From: Stenotrophomonas maltophilia
Lineage (GTDB): Bacteria; Pseudomonadota; Gammaproteobacteria; Xanthomonadales; Xanthomonadaceae
Assembly: GCA_002364755.1 (NCBI GenBank)
Contig: DEZI01000025.1
Location: 114,986 to 178,985, forward strand
Direction of reading: 5' to 3'
Length of the DNA: 64,000 nucleotides
Both the position numbers and the translations under genes were made by a program. Shown here one piece after another: positions 28,083-36,556 of this stretch (positions are counted from its first letter, which is position 1; every line of letters begins with the position of its first letter). The notes under the pieces are model-generated. The model was not told the DNA's origin. It did no database searches and was given only the letters and a program-made list of their open reading frames with translations.

Positions 28083-28487
28083 TCAGCCGACCACGACCCA
28101 GACGCCGCCGGCATCCACATCGATGACCTTGCCGGCCACCTTGCGAGCGGCGCTGTTGTCGGTCTTGGCGACGGTCTGGTCATCGGCGGCGAAGGCGTCG
28201 CCGCCGATGTCGGCACGGCCGATGGCGTCCGCAGCCGAGCTGTTGCCGAAGAGGAAGGCGACACCACGCCAGGTGTCGACCAGCGCGCTGCCATCGCCGA
28301 TGACGGTGTCTTCGGCCACGCCAACGGCGTTGCCAGCGCCGGCAGTGCCGGCCGGCACCGCATTGCCGTTGGCCAGGAGCAGCGCTACGAGCGTGCCCGC
28401 GTAGATCGTGGTGCCGGGGTTGACGATATGGCCTACGCGCTCGCCGGAACGGCGTTTGGTGTTGCGGCCTTGAGTGGCTGCGGTCAT
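28083..28487 (-). CDS. Capsid decoration protein, DUF2190-like
   Basis: 134 residues with small-residue-rich beta structure (IVNPGTTIYAGTLVALLLANGNAVPAG, AVGVAEDTVIGDGSALV). This resembles DUF2190/capsid cement proteins. It lies between the protease/scaffold gene and the major capsid gene, the classical position for a head stabilising protein. Confidence 0.7.
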   Translation of the reverse strand: MTAATQGRNTKRRSGERVGHIVNPGTTIYAGTLVALLLANGNAVPAGTAGAGNAVGVAEDTVIGDGSALVDTWRGVAFLFGNSSAADAIGRADIGGDAFAADDQTVAKTDNSAARKVAGKVIDVDAGGVWVVVG

Positions 28488-28515
28488 TTCATGTGTCCTT
28501 GTGGATTGAGGGCGT

Positions 28516-29061
28516 TCAGGCCTGCGGCCGGGCGGCCGCGAAGTCCTTGGCGGAAATGCCGGTCTGGCTGCAGACGGCCAGTTCGGCAGCAGTCAGGCCG
28601 TTTTCGTCCTTGACGGCCGGGGCGGCTCCGCCGGTCTGGCTGGAGGTCAGCGCGGCGATCGGGGCGGCCTTTTCCAGGTAGGAGGTCAGCGCTGCGACAT
28701 TGGCGTTGCCCAGATCGGTGGCCCAGTCCTTCATGGCCGGCAGGATGCGACCGTCCGCCAGGCCCGCGTCGACCAGGGCGGCGACTTCGCCAGCGGTCTG
28801 CTTGGCGCTCAACGCCGCGACCCGCCCCTGCAGCTCTTCGACCACGCCGATGGGCACGAACTTGGCCGGGTCCGGTGCTGCGCCTGCAGCCTTGGTCTTG
28901 AGCGCGGTGCAAGCGGCGATTGCCGCCGAGCCTTCAGCGCCGAGCTGGGCGTTCAGTGCGGCCGCGTGGGCCTGCAGGGCGGAACAGGCAGCAATCGCCT
29001 GATCCTCGGTGGTGGATGCGGGCAGGCCAAGGGCGGCCAGCAGGGCTTCGAGCAGGGTCAT
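28516..29061 (-). CDS. Predicted internal scaffold protein (Mu gpZ-like), in frame within the protease gene
   Basis: An ATG at 29061 (MTLLEALLAALGLPAST) is preceded by GAGGAATCCTCA, a good ribosome site, and begins exactly where the protease domain ends and the Ala-rich helical region begins. The product would be 181 residues. In Mu, scaffold gene Z is likewise nested in frame at the 3' end of protease gene I. Expression is inferred, not proven. Confidence 0.65.
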   Translation of the reverse strand: MTLLEALLAALGLPASTTEDQAIAACSALQAHAAALNAQLGAEGSAAIAACTALKTKAAGAAPDPAKFVPIGVVEELQGRVAALSAKQTAGEVAALVDAGLADGRILPAMKDWATDLGNANVAALTSYLEKAAPIAALTSSQTGGAAPAVKDENGLTAAELAVCSQTGISAKDFAAARPQA

Positions 29062-29613
29062 TGAGGATTCCTCGGGGTCTGGGTGGAACGCGAAAGTCGC
29101 AGCGGCGCGCAGCGACATCGCTTGCATGCCGTCGATTGCGGGGGTGTTGGTGATGGCCGCCATCTCGATGGCCAGCACCTCGCCGGTCTTCTCGTCATAG
29201 AGGAAGACCGGCGAGATGTAGCGGTACTCGCCGGAGCGGATCTGCTCAGCGGCTTGGGGTGTCAGCTCGACGGTGGCCCAAAGCCCAGACCCTTCGCGCC
29301 ATTGCAGCGCCCGCATCCAGGCAGCGGCCGGCGCGGGCTGCCCGTTGGTTTCTTTGTGCAACGTCTGGTGTTCGTAGTCGACGACAGGCGGGTTCTTCCG
29401 CGCGTTGAAGCGCGCGATCACCTGGGTGGCGATGCCGGCATCGATCTTCCATGCGGCGACCTTCATCTCCCGCCCATCGTTCGGGCGGAACGCGCCTGCA
29501 GGCGTCAGCTGGATTTCGACAATACGGTCGTCGGGGAACTGGGGCGGCAGGGAGTAGCTGCACGCGGCAACCGCGACGGACAGGAGATTGGCAGCGAGGG
29601 AGGTCTTATTCAT
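28516..29613 (-). CDS. Prohead protease, Mu gpI-like
   Basis: 365 residues. The N-terminal half contains PPVVDYEHQTLHKETNG, a likely catalytic His region, and GEYRYISPVFLYDEKTGEVL with AAITNTPAIDGM, all typical of Mu gpI proteases. The C-terminal half is Ala-rich and helical, like a scaffold. The late promoter motif lies 34 bp before the ATG. An internal in-frame start (own entry) probably yields the scaffold alone, as with Mu I and Z. Confidence 0.88.
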   Translation of the reverse strand: MNKTSLAANLLSVAVAACSYSLPPQFPDDRIVEIQLTPAGAFRPNDGREMKVAAWKIDAGIATQVIARFNARKNPPVVDYEHQTLHKETNGQPAPAAAWMRALQWREGSGLWATVELTPQAAEQIRSGEYRYISPVFLYDEKTGEVLAIEMAAITNTPAIDGMQAMSLRAAATFAFHPDPEESSMTLLEALLAALGLPASTTEDQAIAACSALQAHAAALNAQLGAEGSAAIAACTALKTKAAGAAPDPAKFVPIGVVEELQGRVAALSAKQTAGEVAALVDAGLADGRILPAMKDWATDLGNANVAALTSYLEKAAPIAALTSSQTGGAAPAVKDENGLTAAELAVCSQTGISAKDFAAARPQA

Positions 29614-29646
29614 CCCGGCCAGATTGGCCGGTGGACGCTTGGAGCC

Positions 29647-29668
29647 GGGACTAACATGCGTCAGTGAA
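29647..29668 (-). promoter_or_regulatory. Late promoter/activator motif, copy 2 (protease/capsid block)
   Basis: Minus strand TTCACTGACG followed by CATGTTAGTCCC. It differs from the other two copies at only three positions and lies 34 bp before the protease start codon, the same place as the PI late promoter in Mu. Confidence 0.65.
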
Positions 29669-29868
29669 ATTCGCGGGAGGAACTGCACCTCGACCGCAGG
29701 CCAAACTGTACACGTTCTGCGAAAAAAACGGCCCCGAAGGAAACGCGGGCTTCACGCCCGGCCCTGATGGCGTTTGAAAGGCGTTTAAATCGCCCCACAC
29801 CCCCATCGCGGGGGCGGCCACGGACGGTGGCCGCGCTCAGGGGGCCACAGGGGGCCTCTGGGGCCGTT

Positions 29869-30420
29869 TTAGGGCGGACCCAAATTCGAGGGTTCGGCAT
29901 CCAGTTCTAGCCAGGCCACGGCGAGCTGCTCGATCGCATCGCCGTCCTCCTCGCTAACCCCCATGAAGGGGCGTGCAGGCAATCCAGGATGGTTGACCTT
30001 ACGGACGAAGGCCGGGCCTTCATTGCCCGACTTGCTGGTGCGCATCTGCATGCCCGGCCAGTACAGCGCCTTTCCGTTCTTCGCCTCGATCACATAGGGC
30101 GACGTGCCTTCCTGGTGCCATCGAGCCTGCTTGGAGTCGGCGCGGATCTCGACCCAGTCCCCGCCGGACAGCGGGTGGATACCGTCCCGCGTGCGGCGCG
30201 TGTCATTAAGCGGCGTTCGCCCGGAACCGTCAGCCAACGGCTGCCAGGCGATCCCGTCCGGCCCCACCCCCGTATCAAAGCGAGCCTGGGTGCTTTCGGT
30301 CAGGTCTTCGCCGATCTGGGCCATCAGACCCGAAAGGTCGGACCCTCGGCGCACCAGGTTCCCGAACCAGCGCTCGGCCTGGTCGGTGTCCAGGTGCAGA
30401 ATCAGCGGCTCATTTGCCAT
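29869..30420 (-). CDS. Virion morphogenesis/tail completion protein, Mu gpG-like
   Basis: 183 residues. The pattern LMAQIGEDLTESTQARFDTGVGPDGIAWQPL and PGLPARPFMGVSEEDGDAI is that of the phage virion morphogenesis family (Mu gpG, P2 gpS). It is the last gene of the first late block. About 180 bp of stem-loop-rich sequence then separates it from the next late promoter motif. Confidence 0.88.
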   Translation of the reverse strand: MANEPLILHLDTDQAERWFGNLVRRGSDLSGLMAQIGEDLTESTQARFDTGVGPDGIAWQPLADGSGRTPLNDTRRTRDGIHPLSGGDWVEIRADSKQARWHQEGTSPYVIEAKNGKALYWPGMQMRTSKSGNEGPAFVRKVNHPGLPARPFMGVSEEDGDAIEQLAVAWLELDAEPSNLGPP

Positions 30421-30565
30421 GGTATTCTCCGGGCACGGACCAGGGACCAGCCGCCCCTGGTGTAGCGGCCTCCGGGCCGCAATCCTTCCACAGGATGGGC
30501 CAGCCCCCGAGGTCCTGCAGGAAGCGCCGCAGAGCGAGCTGGCGCGTCTGTGTGCAAAGGCTCAT
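30410..30565 (-). CDS. Small coupled phage ORF, 51 residues
   Basis: A 51-codon frame starting MSLCTQTRQLALRRFLQDLG and ending VPGEYHGK. Its ATG overlaps the stop of the gpF-like gene (ATGA), its start has GGAGGAATG context, and its stop overlaps the start of the gpG gene. This double overlap fits the packing of the operon and bridges an otherwise empty 140 bp. The protein is rich in Trp and Arg; no family recognised. It may only serve coupling. Confidence 0.45.
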   Translation of the reverse strand: MSLCTQTRQLALRRFLQDLGGWPILWKDCGPEAATPGAAGPWSVPGEYHGK

Positions 30566-31761
30566 TCCTCCGAACGCCCCCAAACCAACAACCCTTGCCG
30601 CGATCGCGGCTGCGGCTTGTTGCCCCGGAAGAAGTCAAACGACCCCCAAACGCCACCCGGCAGCACCTCGGCGATCATCGTCAGTGCGTATCGCTTCTGC
30701 GCTCCACCTTCGTCCTCCGTGACCTCGACCCGTTTGACGTAGTAGCGGCGCAGCCCGATCTGGCCAGCGTCGTTCTGGGCGAAGTTGGCCCAGATCTCAA
30801 ACGGGTTCTGGATCGTCTCCGCCAGCAGGGGCAAATACTTCTCCCGGCCGTCAAGGCGAGATGGCTTCTCCAGCCAATGCTCGATGACCTGGTCGGTAAG
30901 CAGCACCTCGTCGCCGGAAGGATCGCGCAAGGTCGAGGTCTCGCCGTACAGCTCGCGCCAGACTTCGCGTACCCGCTCCGGATCGCGGATGCCGCTGGCC
31001 AGAGGACGGGCGATCGCCGAATCCAGCGGCACCTGGGAAGGTCGGCCCAGCTCGGCCGCGCTGCGCCCAGGCAGCTCAGACCATTTGGCCCCGGCGTCCT
31101 TGGCCAGAGCCGCGTCGGCAATGTGGCTGCCGCTGGCAGCATGGCCGACGTGGTAGGCCCACTCCGGTGGCGGATCGCCCTGGATGCTGATCGGCCGCTC
31201 GCTCACCTTCCAGCCCATCGCCCGCATTTTGGCCTCTGACACACCCACCACCGTGCAGCGGCAGCCCCAGCCATTTGGGGTGTAGTGGACAACCCACCAG
31301 GGATCATTCGACGGAAGGATGATCCCGTTCCACGCCCTGTGCTGCTCGCGGGGATTGCGGACGGAGTTGTGCTTGTACCGCAGGTAGGGGAAGCGCTTGA
31401 GCGTCTCCCAGCGGCCGGCCATGTAGGAGGTGCGCAGGTTCGTGTGATAGATGACCGAGGTGCGCCAAGCCTCGCCGCCGGGCGTGCCTTCGCCGGTCCA
31501 GCCCGTCCAGCCATTCCGCTGAACAGTGTCCCGGAACCGGGCGCGGAAGTCCTCCAGCGTCTCACCCTTGGAGATGGCTGCATCCACCGCTTGGCGCAGA
31601 TCCGTGAGCAGCGCGTCGCGCGTAGCACCAGCCACGACGAACGCGCGTGCATGCTGTCCCTGCCACAGATCATTCCAGCGCCGGGTGGGCAGGTTGACCT
31701 TACCCCGGAAGTAGCGCTCGGCCTCGGGCATGCTGCCGAAGCCACCCCGGATCTCAGCCAC
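30562..31761 (-). CDS. Head morphogenesis protein (Mu gpF-like) with C-terminal nuclease-like domain
   Basis: 399 residues from a GTG at 31761 with GGAGGA 5-6 nt upstream. The N-terminal SMPEAERYFRGKVNLPTRRWNDLW and the central ARTSVIYHTN-like, NPREQHRAWNG and GWGCRCTVVGVSE segments are the gpF/SPP1-gp7 minor head signature. The last about 130 residues (LTDQVIEHWLEKPSRLDGREKY to WGSFDFFRGNKPQPRSRQG) resemble the PBECR2 nuclease-fold domain often fused to such proteins. It probably binds the portal and may enter the cell with DNA. An ATG at 31779 is an alternative start. Confidence 0.85.
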   Translation of the reverse strand: MAEIRGGFGSMPEAERYFRGKVNLPTRRWNDLWQGQHARAFVVAGATRDALLTDLRQAVDAAISKGETLEDFRARFRDTVQRNGWTGWTGEGTPGGEAWRTSVIYHTNLRTSYMAGRWETLKRFPYLRYKHNSVRNPREQHRAWNGIILPSNDPWWVVHYTPNGWGCRCTVVGVSEAKMRAMGWKVSERPISIQGDPPPEWAYHVGHAASGSHIADAALAKDAGAKWSELPGRSAAELGRPSQVPLDSAIARPLASGIRDPERVREVWRELYGETSTLRDPSGDEVLLTDQVIEHWLEKPSRLDGREKYLPLLAETIQNPFEIWANFAQNDAGQIGLRRYYVKRVEVTEDEGGAQKRYALTMIAEVLPGGVWGSFDFFRGNKPQPRSRQGLLVWGRSEE

Positions 31762-33346
31762 GGCTGTCCTCCAACGCATCCAGCATCCCAGCCGCGCCGC
31801 CGATGGCCAGCGCATGCTGCATGGCGCGGGTGAATTGGGCCGTAGACAAACCTGGCAACAGGCCCAGCAACCCGTCGCGGATCTGCTCCAGCGTTTGGGC
31901 GCTGTCGACCAGGGTCTGGATCTGACCCACCCAATCGGAGATCACGGGATCGACCTCCTCGGCGACCAGTGCGACGAGCTGGTCCTCCCGATCCTTGGGC
32001 ACAGGCTGCGCGCTGGCCACCGCGACCGCCCCCGGCAGCCCGGTGCGGCTCAGCGCGGCTCGGCCGCCCAGAGTCATCTCCGGCCCAGCGCCCAACACCG
32101 GCTCATCGGCGGCGGCTTCCGGAATCCCCAGCTCGGTGTGCGCCCAGGATGGCGAGATGCGCATTCCCAGCCCAACCAGCGCCGGCAGCGCGGCCGCATA
32201 GACGGTAATGTCCTTCGATTCAGCGAGGTCGAACACGAATCGCGGGCAGCGGCGGCGATCGCCCTGCGGCACCAGACCGTTGAGTACGGCCAGCGGGTAG
32301 ACCAGGTCGCGCGTCAGTGTCGTAGCGACCTGCTTGCCGTCCGCGTCCTTGAGTTCCTTGCGGACCTCGTTGTGGACATTTCCTAAGGCATTGGTGCTGC
32401 TCTTACCGTCCGCCTGGCTGGTGAGCGTGCCACCCAGGATGGCCTTGCTCTGACTCCGCTCGCACCATTCGATCATCAGCTCGAATGCCTTGGGATCTCC
32501 CTCAGCTGTGGCGGGGAACTCCATGGTCATCCCCTCCGGGATGATGCCGGCCGCGTTGTGGCCAATCTGCATCAACGCGCGCAGCAGCGTCAGCTTCTCC
32601 TTTTCGGAGGCGCCCGGCGGGTACTTGCCGATGCGCATGGGGATGCCATAGATCTCCAGGAACTCAGCCAGGTCACCCACGCTGTAGTTCTTGAACAGGT
32701 AGGGCCAGACCAGGACCCGGAACAACGCCGATCGTTCCATGTAGCCGCTCTTGGCGGCATGGGTGTGGGTGATCCAGCCGAACGGCCGGAGTGCCTCGCC
32801 CTCCCCAGAGCCATTGCGCAGGCGGATCTCCTGTTGGTAGCTACGATGGAACTGGAACCACGACTGCGGCCTGTGGAGGATGCTCTTGGGCTGCCAGCCA
32901 GCTCCAACGCGCTCCCACTCGATTTCCTGATTGACGAATCCCTTGCCGATGGCATCCGTGGTGTCGAAGAGGATGCCTTCGAGGTTGTCCATCGACTCCA
33001 ACATTTCCTGCAGCTGCTCGGCGGCGTTCTGTTCGGCAGCGCTTGGATTTTTGGGTGGAGCGATCTTCCAGGGCAAGCCAGCTACGGCACGACGGCGCTT
33101 GGACATCTCCGAGAAGATGTGTCCATCGCGCTCTTCCATGTCTTCAAACAGCTCGTACTGGCGAATGACGTCGCCCTGTTCGGCAGCCAGCAAGATGGAG
33201 GCCAGGCGCGTGGGGGTCAGTCCGCGCGACGGATGGCCTTGAAACTCCCGCTGGAGCTGCGTGGCATGGGCGGTCTGCGGCGTAGCCAGCTCGCCCACAC
33301 GGAATGGCTGGCCGTCAGGGCCGAGGATGCGGGATTGGGTCACCAT
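31754..33346 (-). CDS. Portal protein, Mu gp29-like (DUF935)
   Basis: 530 residues. LAAEQGDVIRQYELFEDMEERDGHIFSEMSKRRRAVAGLPW near the N-terminus, SWFQFHRSYQQEIRLRNG and GYMERSALFRVLVWPYLFKNYSVGDLAEFLEIYG in the middle are diagnostic of Mu gp29. The C-terminal helical tail is also as expected. It forms the dodecameric DNA entry vertex. The start overlaps the terminase stop by 7 bp. Confidence 0.93.
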   Translation of the reverse strand: MVTQSRILGPDGQPFRVGELATPQTAHATQLQREFQGHPSRGLTPTRLASILLAAEQGDVIRQYELFEDMEERDGHIFSEMSKRRRAVAGLPWKIAPPKNPSAAEQNAAEQLQEMLESMDNLEGILFDTTDAIGKGFVNQEIEWERVGAGWQPKSILHRPQSWFQFHRSYQQEIRLRNGSGEGEALRPFGWITHTHAAKSGYMERSALFRVLVWPYLFKNYSVGDLAEFLEIYGIPMRIGKYPPGASEKEKLTLLRALMQIGHNAAGIIPEGMTMEFPATAEGDPKAFELMIEWCERSQSKAILGGTLTSQADGKSSTNALGNVHNEVRKELKDADGKQVATTLTRDLVYPLAVLNGLVPQGDRRRCPRFVFDLAESKDITVYAAALPALVGLGMRISPSWAHTELGIPEAAADEPVLGAGPEMTLGGRAALSRTGLPGAVAVASAQPVPKDREDQLVALVAEEVDPVISDWVGQIQTLVDSAQTLEQIRDGLLGLLPGLSTAQFTRAMQHALAIGGAAGMLDALEDSRG

Positions 33347-34995
33347 GCTTCAGCTTCCGGAATAGAGAGGTCGTCGTCGCCGTGGGCGACGGTGTCGAAT
33401 CCGCGGCTGGATTTGGGCATGGCGGTCCATGCCATTTCCGAGCCGGGGTGCCGACTGGCGTAGTACATGAGTGCGATGGCGATGCCGGCGTCCCCGTGGC
33501 GCTGGCCACCGTCCTTTCCGGTGGAGCGCTCGGGTACACGAGCAACACCCTTGATCATCTTGATGGCGCGAAGGTCGGCCAGGACGTCCTTGTCGCGCGG
33601 CACGGCGATGGTGTCGTCCTCGAATGCCTGTTTGAGCGGCGGCATGTTCTCCCGGTACCAGGTCTCGGTGGCCATGACCAGGTCGACCCTGCTATAGCCG
33701 AACTCCTGGGCGAGGAACTCGGAGACCGCGTTACCGTTGCCGCGAGCGTCCACGGCGGCCTTGACGAACCGAGGCAGGCCCTTGATCACGTACTTGGCCA
33801 CCTGATCCTGCTGCTTGTGCGGCATGTTCCGCAGCTCCAGCAGGAAGGGAATGCGCCGCCGCAGGTTCTGCTCGATCTGGGCGGGCACCATCACTGTCAG
33901 GTCGCCGGTGCGGCCGAAGTCCTGGCCGAACACGCTCTGCAGCTCGGGGGATAGCTCTGCAAGGAGCGGACGCACTTCCAGATCCAGCCATTCCTGGACG
34001 GCGTTCCAGCGGACAACGTCTGGCTGCTGCTCAAACCCCTTGGGACAGGTGTATCGCAGAACCGGTGCGCCATACATGCGCTGTTCCACCAGAGCGGACG
34101 TCAGCCACGCGCCGGAGCCTTGGCTCGGCACCACGTCCAGCTCTTCTTCCGATGCCTGGCCATAGAACGCGTAGACACCAGCAATCCACTTGGCTTGAGC
34201 GTCGATGTCCCAGGGCACGCCCTTGCGCATGCACACACGGCCGAAGAGGCCTTGCTCCACGGCTTCCTTGAAGGTAATGCGGTGGACGCTTCCCTTTCGT
34301 GCGCCGGCCCGAATCTCATTCACCAGCTCGTTGAACGGGTTCTGATCGCCGTCGTGCGTACTGATGACACGGACCTTGCCACCCCAGATCAGCAACGCCA
34401 GGGCTGCCTTGAGCAGCTCATCGAGCGCGCCATGGAACGCAGCCTCATCGATCACCACGACGCCCTGCTTACCGCGCAGGTTAGCGGGCCGGGAGGACAG
34501 CGCCACGATTCGGAAGCCGCTGGCAAAGCGGATCGTGTAGGTCTTGATCGACTTCTCGTCGTTGCCGTCCTTGAAGACCTCTTCGCCTTCTTCGACCTCT
34601 TCGGCCACCTGGTTGAACACGCGTGCCCACATGGCACAGGCCTCGATGTACTCGATGGCCATGTCCATGTTGTAGCCGATGTAGTACACGTTCATCCCGC
34701 CGCCCTGGCGGGATTTAGCAGCGACCAGGACGTTGTCGGAAGCCTCTGCCCAGGTCAGACCGACTCGGCGGCTCTTCTCAGCCACCTTCAGGTCGCTGTC
34801 GTCGGCCACCCAGTCCTGCTGGTATCGCAGCAGAACGGCGTCGACCGCGCTATTCACCTCCGCTGCCAGCGATGCCGGCAGGGCGCGGCCCAGATCCGCA
34901 TCGAGCTGGCCAGCATTCGCCGTGGCGACCGCCAGTGCGGTCTTGCGCGGGCCGGAGGGGCCGGTGGCCTTAGGCTTGGACGTAGCAATGACCAT
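33340..34995 (-). CDS. Terminase large subunit, Mu gp28-like
   Basis: 551 residues. The ATPase has a deviant Walker A (EKSRRVGLTW) and Walker B VVVIDEAAF. The nuclease domain shows acidic residues in GQDFGRTGDLTV, AAVDARGNG and QRHGDAGIA. It packages DNA headful from integrated copies, so virions should carry host DNA at the ends. The ATG at 34995 overlaps the small subunit stop (TGATG). Confidence 0.93.
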   Translation of the reverse strand: MVIATSKPKATGPSGPRKTALAVATANAGQLDADLGRALPASLAAEVNSAVDAVLLRYQQDWVADDSDLKVAEKSRRVGLTWAEASDNVLVAAKSRQGGGMNVYYIGYNMDMAIEYIEACAMWARVFNQVAEEVEEGEEVFKDGNDEKSIKTYTIRFASGFRIVALSSRPANLRGKQGVVVIDEAAFHGALDELLKAALALLIWGGKVRVISTHDGDQNPFNELVNEIRAGARKGSVHRITFKEAVEQGLFGRVCMRKGVPWDIDAQAKWIAGVYAFYGQASEEELDVVPSQGSGAWLTSALVEQRMYGAPVLRYTCPKGFEQQPDVVRWNAVQEWLDLEVRPLLAELSPELQSVFGQDFGRTGDLTVMVPAQIEQNLRRRIPFLLELRNMPHKQQDQVAKYVIKGLPRFVKAAVDARGNGNAVSEFLAQEFGYSRVDLVMATETWYRENMPPLKQAFEDDTIAVPRDKDVLADLRAIKMIKGVARVPERSTGKDGGQRHGDAGIAIALMYYASRHPGSEMAWTAMPKSSRGFDTVAHGDDDLSIPEAEAW

Positions 34996-35561
34996 CAACC
35001 GATTCCTAGGATCTTCTTGCGGAAGTCGTTGGCGGTCTCTTCGGAGAGACCGCCAGACTTCACCACGTTGTCCAGCTTCGCGGCCTGCTCACGCTGCAGC
35101 GCCTCTCGGGCGTCCTGGGCGATCGCACGGCGCACGTTGACGCTGACGCGCTGGGTGTCCATCGCATCTTTGGCCGCGCGCGCGAGCTTCCGCACGTCTT
35201 CAATGCTCACGTCTTCTTTCTCGTGGGCTTTCAGCGCGGCATTCGTAGCCAGCGTGGTGATGGCTTGGCCAAGCAGCGCGCCGGCCTTCTCGCCGACGCC
35301 TTCGCCCAGCTCGCCGACCAGCGCTTGGGAGACGGCCTCGATCTCGCGCATCTTGGACGTCAGCTCGGCGAAGCCCTTGCCGTAGCGGTGCAGTGCCGAC
35401 TTCGATACGTCGGCCGCAGGCTCTCCTGGGAACCGCTCCTGAAGGTCGGCAATCATTTCGATCAGGGTGAGCCTGTCCTCCCGGAGCAGCCGCTCGATGT
35501 GGCTTCGCTGCTCCGGGGGCAGGCGCTGGATGCTGGACTTGCCGCGTCGTGGGGCCGTCAT
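34995..35561 (-). CDS. Terminase small subunit, DUF3486 (Mu gp27-like)
   Basis: 188 residues. SSIQRLPPEQRSHIERLLREDRLTLIEMIADLQERFPGE followed by SKSALHRYGKGF is the DUF3486 N-terminal helix-turn-helix pattern. The remainder is helical. It recognises the phage left end for packaging initiation and is directly coupled to the large subunit gene. Confidence 0.9.
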   Translation of the reverse strand: MTAPRRGKSSIQRLPPEQRSHIERLLREDRLTLIEMIADLQERFPGEPAADVSKSALHRYGKGFAELTSKMREIEAVSQALVGELGEGVGEKAGALLGQAITTLATNAALKAHEKEDVSIEDVRKLARAAKDAMDTQRVSVNVRRAIAQDAREALQREQAAKLDNVVKSGGLSEETANDFRKKILGIG

Positions 35562-35566
35562 GCCGA

Positions 35567-35872
35567 TTACCGGGGACTCGGGCGGCTGACACCCGGCACA
35601 GCGGCGAGGCCCTTGGACACGTCCAGGCCGCGACCAGTCAGCTCGGCGACCAGGACGCCGGTCACAGCCTCGCTGACGCGGGCGAGGCCCTGCTCGCCCA
35701 ACCAGGTGAGGTCGGTCAGTACGTCGTCGCGCGTACCGGCGACGGCCAAATGGTGAAGGCCGGAATGCAGCGTGGAGCTGTTGGCGCGATAGCCGTTCTG
35801 CTCAGCCAGCAGGCGCAGCAGCACCAAGCGGCGGTCCTCGCGGAGACTCTCGGCAAAGGTTTTCTGGGTCAT
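35567..35872 (-). CDS. Mu gp26-like small winged-helix protein (VpaChn25_0724 family)
   Basis: 101 residues with the pattern ESLREDRRLVLLRLLAEQNGYRANSSTLHSGL and DDVLTDLTWLGEQGLARV, a winged-helix-like fold found in this place in Mu-like phages. The ATG directly follows the stop of the gene upstream (TGAATG). Function unknown; the position suggests packaging or head assembly. Confidence 0.75.
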   Translation of the reverse strand: MTQKTFAESLREDRRLVLLRLLAEQNGYRANSSTLHSGLHHLAVAGTRDDVLTDLTWLGEQGLARVSEAVTGVLVAELTGRGLDVSKGLAAVPGVSRPSPR

Positions 35873-36148
35873 TCAATCGTTCTCCAACAGATGTTCTTGG
35901 ACGGTTCTAAGCATGATGTTCGTCGCGTCGGTCTTGCCTTCGAGCGTGGCCAGCCGATCGAACACCTGGCGGACTTCCTCGCGGGTGATGCGATGCTCGT
36001 TGTGGACTTCCAATTTCGTGACCCGGTCAGCCAGGCCGGAGTGACGCCACCAAAGCACCACCCCAACCATCAAGTTGATGGCCACCAGTGCGGCTACCAG
36101 CACCAGCAGGCCAATCACGATGGGACCCGCCATAACCGGGTCGCTCAT
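35873..36148 (-). CDS. DUF2730 membrane-anchored protein
   Basis: 91 residues. One N-terminal membrane helix (IVIGLLVLVAALVAINLMVGVVLWW) is followed by a coiled-coil tail (HRITREEVRQVFDRLATLEG), the DUF2730 layout. A GGAGG ribosome site precedes the ATG. It is located between the TraR-like and gp26-like genes as in Mu. Its topology recalls a small spanin or membrane-linked lysis helper, but no function is established. Confidence 0.8.
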   Translation of the reverse strand: MSDPVMAGPIVIGLLVLVAALVAINLMVGVVLWWRHSGLADRVTKLEVHNEHRITREEVRQVFDRLATLEGKTDATNIMLRTVQEHLLEND

Positions 36149-36384
36149 CACGCCTCCAGGGCTTCGGCACAGCCGATGCAGCGGCGCGTATGAGGAACTG
36201 CGCGCTGGCGCGCGACCGGCACCTCTTCGCCGCAGTCAACGCAGTTCATCGGCTGCAGGACTGCGGGCGGGCCAGCTTGGTGCGCCTGCCGCGCACGCTG
36301 GGTCTGCTCAAACAGCTCCCAGGCCCTGGCGTCGACTTCGCCCGCCATATCAACGTCGTCTTGCACTCGGGTGTTTCCTTCCAT
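36148..36384 (-). CDS. TraR/DksA-type C4 zinc-finger protein
   Basis: 78 residues with the C-x2-C-x(n)-C-x2-C finger NCVDCGEEVPVARQRAVPHTRRCIGC near the C-terminus and a short helical N-terminus. Phage TraR-like proteins can bind the RNA polymerase secondary channel and alter host transcription, but in Mu-like phages a role is not established. An ATG at 36348 is an alternative start. Confidence 0.85.
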   Translation of the reverse strand: MEGNTRVQDDVDMAGEVDARAWELFEQTQRARQAHQAGPPAVLQPMNCVDCGEEVPVARQRAVPHTRRCIGCAEALEA

Positions 36385-36556
36385 TGATCAGGTCGTTGAG
36401 GTCAGCGGCGCAACCGACATAGGCGCGGGCTTGTCCCTCCAGGGCGGCAGCGCGATCGCCGCGCTGCCTCTTGGCTTCAGTGCGGCACGTCAGCGCCAGA
36501 TGCTCGTACTCGTTTCGGAGCGTCAGCAGGTCTTTCGCGCTTGCTCCGTCCTTCAT
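36350..36556 (-). CDS. Small helical phage protein after the spanin genes
   Basis: 68 residues (MKDGASAKDLLTLRNEYEHLALTC), predicted helical, with two cysteines. The ATG overlaps the Rz stop (ATGA), and the 3' end of the Rz1 frame lies inside it. The overlaps suggest a genuine coupled gene. No family recognised. Confidence 0.6.
   Translation of the reverse strand: MKDGASAKDLLTLRNEYEHLALTCRTEAKRQRGDRAAALEGQARAYVGCAADLNDLINGRKHPSARRR

Noticed and set aside
29661..29900. 79-codon minus-strand frame in the gap between the gpG and protease genes
   Set aside because: It starts inside the gpG gene, spans stem-loop-rich sequence and ends within the late promoter motif. No ribosome site or family is recognisable, so it is more likely non-coding.
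34996..34998. TTG one codon upstream as the start of the large terminase
   Set aside because: The adjacent ATG at 34995 overlaps the small subunit stop in the usual way and is a better start codon.
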